Below, piece after piece: positions 1-7,658 of a stretch of DNA of 64,000 nucleotides. Below the pieces are notes generated by a model. It ran no database searches. It was not told the origin of the DNA and saw nothing but the letters and a program-made list of their open reading frames with translations. The stretch is from Mycolicibacterium mengxianglii. Lineage in GTDB: Bacteria > Actinomycetota > Actinomycetes > Mycobacteriales > Mycobacteriaceae. Each line of letters opens with the position of its first letter. Position 1 is the first letter of the stretch. The stretch is from assembly GCF_015710575.1 (NCBI RefSeq), contig NZ_CP065373.1, positions 4,402,001 through 4,466,000 of the forward strand, read 5' to 3'. The position numbers and the translations under genes were made by a program.

Positions 1-1073
1 GCGCCCAGCAGACTTGACGCCACCCCGAGCACGATCATGCCGGTCGGCAGCGCCACTCCGATGGTCGTTGCCAGCAGCCCTAATGCGGCAACACGATGCT
101 GGGGTTCAACAACGCCGACCGGCAAGGTGGCCTGGGTCGATCCGAACAGCGCCTGCCCTACCCCGGCCACCGCCAATGCCAGCAGCGCAAGAGAGAGCAC
201 CGGCGCGTAGGACAGAAAACCCAGACTGCACAGGCAGATCGCCACCCCCCACGCATAAGCCCGGAACGGTCGGCGGGGTGGCCGGAAGATCAGTGCTGCC
301 GCAACCACCAACTGCACCAGGCCTGCCGTCGCCCCGATCACCCCTGCTGTTGCCGCCTCGGCATGGAGGCGCTCGGCGATGACGGGCACCAACGGCAGGA
401 ACGCGAAGTAACAGAGATTGCAGATCACGGTGACCACCAGAATCACCGCCAGGGCGCGCGAGTCCCGCAGCAACCGCCAATCCGAGCGCCCCGGTACGGC
501 AGGTTCTTTGACGGCGGCGGGTCGGGCCGGCAGTGCCCGCGTCGAGTACCACAACAGCGGCAGCGCCGTCATCAGCAGCAGGGCCAGGACACTGAACGCC
601 GCTCCGAGACCGAATACCTGGATCGTCACACCACCGAGCAAGGGCCCCAGCATCATTGCACTTGCGGTACCGGTGACCTCGGCGTTGAGCACCCGCGAAG
701 AATGCAACGGACCCGCCATGGTGAAGAACAACTCGCGCTGCGCGGTCATGTTCACCAGTGCACCGATTCCGTAGGCGAACATGAACGGGTAGACCATCCA
801 GATCTGCACCGCACCGCCACCGACCACACCGGCCATCAGCACCGAGATCGGCAACAACGCCAGCTTGGTGAACAGCACCAGCTTGTGAGGCGCAACCCGA
901 GTGGAAACGAGGCTGCCCAAGAGCAACGGTACGAACAGGAACGCCCCGACAAACTGATTGGCGATCGGCGGCCCGCCCAAGTGGGTCACCAGATAGGTGC
1001 ACAGGAACAACCCGTCCCAGCGGGTCAGGTGCCACAACCACGAGCTGGCCAGAAGCGGGTACAGGCCTGTCAG
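1..1073 (-). CDS. MFS transporter, C-terminus cut by window edge
   Basis: Multi-pass membrane transporter of the major facilitator superfamily, probably an exporter or permease for a small solute; substrate unknown. Reading the reverse strand gives continuous hydrophobic segments (for example LLASSWLWHLTRWDGLFLC near the start and VILVVTVICNLCYFAFLPLV further on) with a short basic loop between them, and no stop down to base 3. The gene follows the upstream permease directly. No ATG, GTG or TTG lies in a good place: the frame is blocked by a stop just upstream, so translation may begin at the CTG at 1073-1071, which overlaps the permease TGA, or at a TTG at 1037 that would cut into the first membrane segment. 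The family call is firm; the start is not. Confidence 0.75.
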   Translation of the reverse strand, partial: MTGLYPLLASSWLWHLTRWDGLFLCTYLVTHLGGPPIANQFVGAFLFVPLLLGSLVSTRVAPHKLVLFTKLALLPISVLMAGVVGGGAVQIWMVYPFMFAYGIGALVNMTAQRELFFTMAGPLHSSRVLNAEVTGTASAMMLGPLLGGVTIQVFGLGAAFSVLALLLMTALPLLWYSTRALPARPAAVKEPAVPGRSDWRLLRDSRALAVILVVTVICNLCYFAFLPLVPVIAERLHAEAATAGVIGATAGLVQLVVAAALIFRPPRRPFRAYAWGVAICLCSLGFLSYAPVLSLALLALAVAGVGQALFGSTQATLPVGVVEPQHRVAALGLLATTIGVALPTGMIVLGVASSLLG

Positions 1074-2065
1074 AGCGCGACCCGCGGATCGGCGAGCGAC
1101 TGCAGCAGATCAACGACGATGTTGGTGGCGACATAGAGCACCCCGACCACCAGGGTCACGCCGGCTATCGCGTTGAAATCGGCCTTGTCGATGGCGCGGG
1201 CAAGGTAATTCCCGATGCCCGGCCGGGCGAAGATCAACTCGACCAGGATGCAGTTGCCGACCATCACCGCCAATTGCAGACCCACCAGCGCCAGCACCGG
1301 GCCCAGCGAGTTGCGCAGTGTGTGCATGATGAGGATCCGCTTCTCTCCCAGTCCGATCGCCCGTGCCGTGCGGGTGTGGTCGGCACGCAGATTCGCCTCG
1401 AGCCCGCTGCGCAATACCCGTCCGATCGCCGCACCGGGTATCAATGCCAGGCACAGTGCAGGCAGCACAAGGTGATAGAGGTCATCGATGAACACTTCAG
1501 GCCTGCCGGCCAGCACGCTGTCGATCAGCAGTGAGTGTGTCGGACCGGTGGGAGCGTCCACATACGATGTCAGGCCGGTGATCGGCAGGATGTTCAGCAG
1601 CCGGTAGAACACCAGCATGCCGATCAGACAGGTCAAGAACACCGGTACCGACGCCCCCGAGACCATCACCACCCGCAACACCCCGGAACCACGCCAGCCC
1701 TGTGCGGTGGCCAGACCGAGCAGGAACCCGATGGCAACCGCGAAAACCAGTGACACGAAAAGCAATTCGAGCGTCACCGGCAGGTACGTCGCGATGTCGG
1801 CGGTCACCGGCGTCCGCGATACACTCGACTGTCCCAGGTCGCCGCTCGCCGCATTGACCAGGTAGTGCCAGAACTGCAGCGGCAGTGGTTGATCCAGACC
1901 GAGCTGAACCCGGGCGGCCTCATACACTTCCGGCGGGGCCTTGGCGCCCACCAGCGCGGCCACCGGATCGACGGGGGCCACCTTCTGCAGGGTGAAGACC
2001 GCAAGGACCAGAACCAGGATCACCGGGATCGTGCCCAGCAGCCGTCGGGGCAGCACCGCCAACAT
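1070..2065 (-). CDS. ABC transporter permease, DppB/OppB type
   Basis: Inner-membrane permease of a peptide/nickel-type ABC importer, about 331 residues, the usual length of DppB-like subunits. The N-terminus (RRLLGTIPVILVLVLAVFTL) is the typical first membrane helix of this family, followed by a periplasmic domain and five more helices; the EAA-loop region reads RTARAIGLGEKRILIMHTLRNSL. The ATG at 2065 shares its A with the TGA of the upstream permease (TGATG), so the two are translationally coupled. A longer open frame to 2443 exists, but its extra sequence has no membrane or family character. The partner is the DppC-type permease immediately upstream; the fused ATPase and binding protein lie further upstream on the same strand. 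Confidence 0.88.
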   Translation of the reverse strand: MLAVLPRRLLGTIPVILVLVLAVFTLQKVAPVDPVAALVGAKAPPEVYEAARVQLGLDQPLPLQFWHYLVNAASGDLGQSSVSRTPVTADIATYLPVTLELLFVSLVFAVAIGFLLGLATAQGWRGSGVLRVVMVSGASVPVFLTCLIGMLVFYRLLNILPITGLTSYVDAPTGPTHSLLIDSVLAGRPEVFIDDLYHLVLPALCLALIPGAAIGRVLRSGLEANLRADHTRTARAIGLGEKRILIMHTLRNSLGPVLALVGLQLAVMVGNCILVELIFARPGIGNYLARAIDKADFNAIAGVTLVVGVLYVATNIVVDLLQSLADPRVAL

Positions 2066-2943
2066 CAGCGGTCCCTGATCCGGTCGCGGATCGCATCCCC
2101 GGCGAAGTTGGCGACGATGGCGATCAATGCCACCGCGATGGCGGGCATCACCGGAATCCACCAGGCGCTGAACACATACGACAAGCCCTGCGCACTCATC
2201 GAACCCAGTTCGGGAGCCGGCTGCGGGGCACCCAATCCGAGGAACGACAAACTGGACAGCATCAGCACCAGTGCCGCGATGTCCAGGCTGGCGGTGACAA
2301 TGGTGACGGGTACCGCCCCCGGCAGCAGATGTCGGAACATCAGCCGCCACCAGCTCGCCCCGCCCACCCTGGCAGCCTCCATGTGCGGGGAGGACCGCAG
2401 TTTCCGGACCTCCGACCGCACGATGCGGGTGTAGAGCGGCCACCAGACGATGGCTACACCGATCAACGTGTTGGTGTACGACCGGCCCAGGGCGGCCACC
2501 ACCGCCAGTGCCAGGATCGGGCCGGGCAACGCCAGGAAGGCATCGGTGATGCGCATCAGCACCGTGTCGAACCAGCCGCCGACGGTGCCGGCGATCAGTC
2601 CGATCGCACCGCCGATCAAGGCACCCACCGCGACGACAGCCAGCGCGCCGAACCAGCTGGCCTGCATACCGACCAGCACCCGGCTCAAGATGTCGCGGCC
2701 CACCGTGTCGGTGCCCAACAGGTTGTCGGTGTTCGGTGGCGTCATCGCCACCCCCGCGGGCACCAGTGGGTCATACGGGGCGAGCTGTCGGGCGAAGACT
2801 GCGAGGAAGAAGATCAACCCGAGCGCACCGAACGCCACATAATTGGGCACCGAGGTGCCGTGGAAATACTGGCGGATCGCCAGCCCTGCCCGGCTCCGGT
2901 GCTGCCACAGCCCCGGGGGCGCGTAATACTCCGCGACCGCCAT
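2065..2943 (-). CDS. ABC transporter permease, DppC/OppC type
   Basis: Second permease of the same importer, 292 residues. It shows the N-terminal cytoplasmic stretch and first helix (YVAFGALGLIFFLAVFARQLAPYDP), the motif NLLGTDTVGRDILSRVLVG that marks DppC-like subunits, and an EAA loop reading MEAARVGGASWWRLMFRHLLPG. The ATG at 2943 has a strong ribosome binding site (AAAGGAGG six bases upstream). It is separated by about 50 bases from the monooxygenase gene upstream, so the transporter genes and the oxygenase are likely co-transcribed. The specificity of such permeases cannot be read from sequence; family members carry peptides, nickel chelates, glutathione or other small organics. Confidence 0.88.
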   Translation of the reverse strand: MAVAEYYAPPGLWQHRSRAGLAIRQYFHGTSVPNYVAFGALGLIFFLAVFARQLAPYDPLVPAGVAMTPPNTDNLLGTDTVGRDILSRVLVGMQASWFGALAVVAVGALIGGAIGLIAGTVGGWFDTVLMRITDAFLALPGPILALAVVAALGRSYTNTLIGVAIVWWPLYTRIVRSEVRKLRSSPHMEAARVGGASWWRLMFRHLLPGAVPVTIVTASLDIAALVLMLSSLSFLGLGAPQPAPELGSMSAQGLSYVFSAWWIPVMPAIAVALIAIVANFAGDAIRDRIRDR

Positions 2944-2992
2944 CGATGCCTCCTTTGTTGCGTCGGTCCAGGTGCGGGTGGTCAGCGGGCCC

Positions 2993-4309
2993 TCAGAACT
3001 CCCGCAGCGTCTCGCGCAGTGTCGATCCGGTGTACTCGGTCCTGGTGAGGCCGAGTCGTTGCAGCTCCGGCACCAGGCCGTCGGTGATGGAGGCGATGTA
3101 GTTGCGGTTGAGGTCCCAGCCCGGCTTCATGATCAGGAAGCCGTCGCCGCCGATCTCGTCCATCGCGTCACCCATCTGGCGGGCCACCTGCTCCGGGGTT
3201 CCGACGAACTCGATACCGGTGGTGGCCCAGTCGATGGCCAACTGCCGCAACGTCTTCGGGCCCGGGCTTCCGTCGCCCCGCATGAAGTGCTCCAGGGAGC
3301 CGCGTTCACCGTTGGTGGTGAGGTCGGCCGGCAACGGCTCATCCCAGTCGAACTGCTTGAAATCGATCTCGGTGTTGGACGAGATACCCACAAGCTGCTT
3401 TTCGATGTAGCTGTCCGTCGCGACGAGGCGGGCCACCTCGGCACGCGCCTCCGCCTCTGTCGGTGCGACCACTGGTGACACGCAGAACATCAGTTTGATG
3501 TCGTCGGGGTTGCGCCCGGCTTCCTCGGCTCGGGCCCGGATGTCGTTGCGGTACTCCCGCATCCCCTCGACACCGGTTCCGACGGCGACGATCGCATCGG
3601 CGGCGCGGGAGGCGAAGGCCCGGCCGCGCGGGGAGGCGCCCGCCTGCAGGATGGTCGGCCGGTGCTGCGGCGACGGCACCGTGTTCAGCGGACCGCGGGA
3701 CTTGAAGTACTTGCCCACGAAGTCCACCGTGCGGACCTTCTTGTAATCGGCATAGGTGTGGGTCTCACGGTCCATCACCACGGCGTCGGCATCCCAGGAA
3801 TCCCACAGTTGGGTCACCACGTCGAAGTACTCGTCGGCGACGTTGTACCGCTCGTCGTGCTCGGGCAGCCCGTCCAGACCGAAGTTCTGCGCGGCGCGGT
3901 CCTCGGCGGAGGACACGATGTTCCAGCCGAACCGGCCCTCGGACAACGAATCCACCGTGGAGGCCAGCCGGGCCAGCAGGTACGGCGGGTAGAACGACGT
4001 GGACATGGTCGCGACCACACCCAGCTTCGAGGTGTGGGCGGCGATCTTCACCGCCAACGGCACCGGATCGTGTTTGGGGGCGAACACCGAGTTCTTCAGC
4101 GCCCCCTCCATTGAGTGGCCGTAGGCGTCGGCCACCATCACGGTGTCCTCGATCATGATGAAGTCGAAGCAGGCGCGTTCCATGCTGCGGGCCATGTCCA
4201 CATAGAACTGTCCGTTGGGCCAACGCGCGACATCCGGTGATGCCCGCGGGGTATCCCATTCCGGCGGAATGAAATTCATGAACCAGCCCAAATGGAACTT
4301 CTTCGTCAT
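2993..4309 (-). CDS. FMN-dependent monooxygenase, NtaA/SnaA/DszA (LLM) family
   Basis: 438-residue oxygenase of the luciferase-like superfamily, the NtaA/SnaA/DszA branch, which uses reduced FMN made by a separate reductase to oxidise nitrilotriacetate, dibenzothiophene sulfone and similar compounds. Family signs: KKFHLGWFMNF at the start, FIMIEDTVMVADAYG, the TMSTSFYPPYLLARLASTVDSLSEGR block, GWNIVSSAED, RPTILQAGASPRGR, and the C-terminal GTPEQVARQMGDAMDEIGGDGFLI. The ATG at 4309 follows GGAGG. It sits inside the ABC importer operon, and the matching reductases are divergently encoded at 6621 and 7103, so a complete two-component oxygenase with dedicated uptake is present. The substrate is unknown; sulfur or nitrogen acquisition is an inference from relatives. 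Confidence 0.88.
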   Translation of the reverse strand: MTKKFHLGWFMNFIPPEWDTPRASPDVARWPNGQFYVDMARSMERACFDFIMIEDTVMVADAYGHSMEGALKNSVFAPKHDPVPLAVKIAAHTSKLGVVATMSTSFYPPYLLARLASTVDSLSEGRFGWNIVSSAEDRAAQNFGLDGLPEHDERYNVADEYFDVVTQLWDSWDADAVVMDRETHTYADYKKVRTVDFVGKYFKSRGPLNTVPSPQHRPTILQAGASPRGRAFASRAADAIVAVGTGVEGMREYRNDIRARAEEAGRNPDDIKLMFCVSPVVAPTEAEARAEVARLVATDSYIEKQLVGISSNTEIDFKQFDWDEPLPADLTTNGERGSLEHFMRGDGSPGPKTLRQLAIDWATTGIEFVGTPEQVARQMGDAMDEIGGDGFLIMKPGWDLNRNYIASITDGLVPELQRLGLTRTEYTGSTLRETLREF

Positions 4310-4376
4310 GGAATCCTCCAGAATTCGTGCAACGGTGTGCGAGATCAGTAGAGCGCCGAACTGTGTACCGATGAAT

Positions 4377-6371
4377 TCAGTTATGTGGCAGCGGTATTGC
4401 GCCGGTGGTTCGCAGCAGACAAGACGCGAGGTGGCGGCTGGTGCCGTCGATCGAGATCAGCGTCGGAATCTCACCGTCGCAGCGATCCACCCGTTCAGGG
4501 CAGCGCGGGTGGAACGCACAGCCGGGCGGAATCGCCAGCGCACTGGCCGGCTCACCCGGCAGCCGTACCGGTTCGGCCCCCGTCCGCGGCACCGACGCCA
4601 GCAGTGCCTTCGTGTACGGATGCTGCGGGTCGTTGATCAGATCCTCAGTGGGTGCGAGTTCGACGATCTGGCCCAGGTACATGACGGCGATCCGGTCCGA
4701 GATGAACCGGGCCGCGGCCAGGTCGTGGGTGACGAACACCATCGCCATACCGAGTTCACGGCGCAACTGCTGCAACAAGTTCAGTACCGATGCCGCCAGG
4801 GAGGCATCAAGTGCCGACGTCGGTTCATCACACAACAACAAGCTGGGCGGCCTGATGATCGCGCGGGCCAACGCAACGCGCTGCCGCTGGCCGCCCGACA
4901 GGCTCGCCGCCTTGACCCCGGCGACATCCGGCGGCAATCCGACAAGGCGCAGAGTCTCTTCCACCTGTGCCCGCCGCTGTGACCGGGCGGTGAACTTCAG
5001 CAGGCGCTCACCGACGATCTCCCCCACCGTCATCCACGGAGTGAGGGACGCACCTGCATCCTGGAACACCACCTGAGGCCGCGGGCCCAGATAGTCGACG
5101 GTGCCCGCCTCCTGCTTCATCAAGCCCGCCACGACACGAAGCAGCGTGGATTTCCCCGATCCGGATTCGCCCACAACCGCGATCGACTCGCCCGCTCCCA
5201 CGTCGAGGATGATGTGGCGCAGTGCGTGCAGCGAATCCCGGTTGAACATGCCGCGGCGCACCGGGAACCGCTTCTCGACCCCGGTGACCCGCAAGGCCGG
5301 GCGGCTCTCGTCGAGCTCGATCATCGTCGGGAACTCGACAGTTTCCTGGAGCGCGTGTGAGATGGTGCTGGCCCCTTCGACGATGCACGCAGCCAGGCCG
5401 GTGTGCGTCGCGGCGGGAGTGGGTTCCGGAACGGTGAGTGAGCAGGCGTCGGTCGCCGACGGACAGCGCGGAGTGAACGCGCATCCGTCAGGATGTGCCC
5501 GCGGGTCCGGTGGCTGACCGGGCAAGGTGCGGATCGCCCGCCCCAACGGCAGCGTCAGATCCAGACGAGACTGCAGTAACCCCAAGGTGTAAGGGTGCGC
5601 CGGTGCCCGTAGCACCTCGTCCATCGTGCCCACCTCGGCCAATCGACCGCCGTACATCACTGCCACCCGGTCGGCAATCTGCGAGGCCACCCCGATGTCG
5701 TGGGTGACGACGATGAACGACGTACCCAGCTCGTCACAAAGGTCGCGCAACAGCGCCAGCACCTGAGCCTGCACGGTGACGTCGAGGGCGGTCGTCGGTT
5801 CGTCGGCGATGACAAGGTCCGGCTTGCCCGCCACCGCCATCGCGATCATCACCCGTTGCCGCAGACCACCCGACAGCTCGTGGGGAAACGCCTTCATCCG
5901 TCGTGCCGGGTCCGGTACCCCGACCAGATCCAGCAGGCGTCTGGCTTCGTCCGCGTCCCCCGCCGCTTCGGTGACCTGCCTGCCGACCCGCATCGTCGGG
6001 TCCAGGGAGGTCATCGGATCCTGGAACACCGCTCCCAGGTGCGCTTTTCGGACGCGGCGGCGTTCTTCGTCGTCGGCGGCCACCATGTCGATCCCGCAGA
6101 CCTCGGCGCGGCCGCTGATCACCGGGGCGGACTCCCCGCCCAGCAGGCCCAGCAGCGCCAGGCCCATCACACTCTTGCCCGACCCCGACTCCCCCACCAG
6201 TGCCATCACCTCACCCGGCTGGACGTCGAGGCTGAGCCCGCGCAGCGCATTCAACGCCACCCCGCGGCGGCGGAACGTGACGCGCAGATCGCGTACCGAG
6301 GCCCGCGGTGCCACCGGATCGGGAACAGCCGACATTGCCACACTGCCGGTGTCATCGATGGAGATGCTCAT
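4377..6371 (-). CDS. ABC transporter ATPase, DppD-DppF fusion
   Basis: Cytoplasmic ATPase with two complete nucleotide-binding domains in one chain of about 664 residues, replacing the separate DppD and DppF subunits. Domain 1: Walker A GESGSGKS near residues 60-67, signature LSGGLRQRV, Walker B LVIADEPTTALD, then the Cys-containing oligopeptide C-terminal extension (CAFTPRCP). Domain 2: Walker A GESGSGKS near residue 397, signature LSGGQRQRV, Walker B LLLCDEPTSALD, and a second extension (CAFHPRCP). The ATG at 6371 is preferred; another in-frame ATG at 6422 would add 17 residues. Such fusions are common in actinobacteria. It heads the run of reverse-strand genes feeding the two permeases, and is divergent from the FMN reductase at 6621. 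Confidence 0.9.
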   Translation of the reverse strand: MSISIDDTGSVAMSAVPDPVAPRASVRDLRVTFRRRGVALNALRGLSLDVQPGEVMALVGESGSGKSVMGLALLGLLGGESAPVISGRAEVCGIDMVAADDEERRRVRKAHLGAVFQDPMTSLDPTMRVGRQVTEAAGDADEARRLLDLVGVPDPARRMKAFPHELSGGLRQRVMIAMAVAGKPDLVIADEPTTALDVTVQAQVLALLRDLCDELGTSFIVVTHDIGVASQIADRVAVMYGGRLAEVGTMDEVLRAPAHPYTLGLLQSRLDLTLPLGRAIRTLPGQPPDPRAHPDGCAFTPRCPSATDACSLTVPEPTPAATHTGLAACIVEGASTISHALQETVEFPTMIELDESRPALRVTGVEKRFPVRRGMFNRDSLHALRHIILDVGAGESIAVVGESGSGKSTLLRVVAGLMKQEAGTVDYLGPRPQVVFQDAGASLTPWMTVGEIVGERLLKFTARSQRRAQVEETLRLVGLPPDVAGVKAASLSGGQRQRVALARAIIRPPSLLLCDEPTSALDASLAASVLNLLQQLRRELGMAMVFVTHDLAAARFISDRIAVMYLGQIVELAPTEDLINDPQHPYTKALLASVPRTGAEPVRLPGEPASALAIPPGCAFHPRCPERVDRCDGEIPTLISIDGTSRHLASCLLRTTGAIPLPHN

Positions 6372-6522
6372 GCTTGATGCCCTCGATTGCGGTGGGAGGT
6401 TCCAGTCGGGTGGGAGGTTCACACACCGGACCGCCGCCGCCGCTGGCTGCGTCCGAAGAACTCGCTAAGCGACAGCAAAACCGTCCTGCATGACGGGACA
6501 ACGACGCCTCGATGTCGAACGG

Positions 6523-6565
6523 ATTGCGCCGCCGGTATTCCGCGGACCGGCATCCACGGCGCAAT
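6523..6565. promoter_or_regulatory. Inverted repeat in the ATPase/FMN-reductase divergent region
   Basis: The 249-base gap between the divergent ATPase (start 6371) and FMN reductase (start 6621) holds a perfect 9-bp inverted repeat, ATTGCGCCG at 6523-6531 and CGGCGCAAT at 6557-6565, with CCGG repeated inside (6532-6535 and 6547-6550). It could be a regulator site serving both directions or an RNA hairpin in the leader of the reductase gene. I do not recognise the binding protein, and no regulator gene is present in this cluster. Confidence 0.35.
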
Positions 6566-6620
6566 ACAGGCTTTACCCCTTGGCCGAGCCGCCGAAATCT
6601 GCGGCCCGTTGACTGCATTG

Positions 6621-7106
6621 GTGACAGTCGTCGTGGTAGGCAATCCCAAGCCCATGTCGCGGACCCGTTCCGCCGCAGAATCAATCGTCCAAAAACTGAC
6701 CGGTACCGAACCCGAGCACGTCATCGACGTGGTCGATCTCGGCGCGGGCCTGCTCGGTTGGGGTGACCCGAAGGTGGCCGAGGCCAAGGAGATCGTGAAG
6801 TCCGCTGAGTCGCTGGTGGTGGCCTCGCCCACCTTCAAGGCGACCTACACCGGTCTGCTCAAGCTGTTCCTCGACCAGTTCGGGGCCGGCGAACTCGGGC
6901 AGATCACCACGTTCCCGGTGATGCTGGGCGGCTCGTACCGCCATGCCCTGGCTCCGGAACTGAGTTTGCGCCCGGTACTTGTGGAAATCGGGGCCAGTTG
7001 TCCGGCGCCGGGCCTGTACCTGCTGGACTCCGAGTACGAATCCTCAGAAGACCTGGATGCGTGGCTGCCCATTGCCCGCCGGTTCCTCACGGCGGTGCCG
7101 TCATGA
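6621..7106 (+). CDS. NADPH-dependent FMN reductase, copy 1 (MsuE/SsuE type)
   Basis: Flavodoxin-like reductase, about 161 residues, expected to supply reduced FMN to the monooxygenase at 2993-4309. It opens with VTVVVVGNPKPMSRTR, the phosphate-binding loop of the family, and carries the motif VVASPTFKATYTGLLKLFLDQ, typical of NADPH-dependent FMN reductases of sulfonate and sulfone systems. I place the start at GTG 6621 because similarity to the second copy (10144-10662) begins there; a TTG lies one codon upstream, and the open frame extends further without family character. It overlaps the next gene by four bases (ATGA), so both reductases are translated together. Confidence 0.85.
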   Translation: MTVVVVGNPKPMSRTRSAAESIVQKLTGTEPEHVIDVVDLGAGLLGWGDPKVAEAKEIVKSAESLVVASPTFKATYTGLLKLFLDQFGAGELGQITTFPVMLGGSYRHALAPELSLRPVLVEIGASCPAPGLYLLDSEYESSEDLDAWLPIARRFLTAVPS

Positions 7107-7597
7107 TCAGCGCGGACAACGAGCAGTTCGATCAGGCATTGCTGCGCCAAGCCTTCGGGTGCTTCCCCAGTGGGGTGACAGCTTTCTGCGGGCTGCTCAA
7201 CGATGTCCCAGAGGGCATGGCCGCCAGCTCCTTCACCTCGGTGTCGCTCGATCCGCCCCTGGTCTCTGTCTGTGTTGCCAAGACCTCCACCACCTGGCCG
7301 AAACTCGCCACCCTGGAGCGTCTCGGTCTGTCTGTGCTGGCCGACGGTCATACGTCGATCGCCCGGTCACTGTCGGCGAAGGGCGGCGATCGGTTCAGCG
7401 GTATCGACTGGGAGGCCACCGAAGGCGGCGCCGTTTTCGTGCACGGTTCGACGCTGTGGCTGGAGTGCGCACCCTTCAAATGTATCGAGGCCGGTGACCA
7501 CGACATCGTGGTGCTGCAGATCCTGTCCCTGGCCGTGTACCCCGATATCGCCCCGATGATCTTCCACGCCAGCGGATTTCGCCAACTATCGGCGTGA
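7103..7597 (+). CDS. Flavin reductase, HpaC/NtaB-like domain
   Basis: 164-residue protein of the flavin reductase-like (FMN-binding split barrel) family, the short-chain flavin:NAD(P)H reductases that partner two-component monooxygenases. Seen in the sequence: QAFGCFPSGVTAFCGLL near the start, GMAASSFTSVSLDPPLVSVCVAKTS (flavin-binding strand-loop), and ARSLSAKGGDRFSGIDW. ATG 7103 overlaps the stop of the preceding FMN reductase (ATGA). Having two unrelated reductase types side by side next to one oxygenase is redundant; one may serve another oxygenase, or this protein may itself reduce a substrate. It ends 60 bases from the convergent binding-protein gene. Confidence 0.85.
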   Translation: MISADNEQFDQALLRQAFGCFPSGVTAFCGLLNDVPEGMAASSFTSVSLDPPLVSVCVAKTSTTWPKLATLERLGLSVLADGHTSIARSLSAKGGDRFSGIDWEATEGGAVFVHGSTLWLECAPFKCIEAGDHDIVVLQILSLAVYPDIAPMIFHASGFRQLSA

Positions 7598-7604
7598 CCT
7601 CACT

Positions 7605-7643
7605 CCGTCGAGCGGGCGGCCGCCGAGGCCACCCGCTCGACGG
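7605..7643. terminator. Bidirectional hairpin terminator between convergent genes
   Basis: A perfect 12-bp inverted repeat (CCGTCGAGCGGG and CCCGCTCGACGG) with a 15-base loop lies between the stop codons of the flavin reductase (7597) and the binding protein (7659). It is placed to stop transcription from both sides. There is no U-run, which is usual for mycobacterial terminators. Confidence 0.6.
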
Positions 7644-7658
7644 GAATACCCTTGCCCG

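Noticed and set aside
106..1134. Reverse-strand open frame overlapping the MFS gene
   Set aside because: Neighbouring frame gives continuous membrane helices of the MFS family; this frame does not.
96..1136. Long forward-strand open frame opposite the MFS gene
   Set aside because: Arg/Gln/His-rich composition without family features; typical antisense frame of a GC-rich gene on the other strand.
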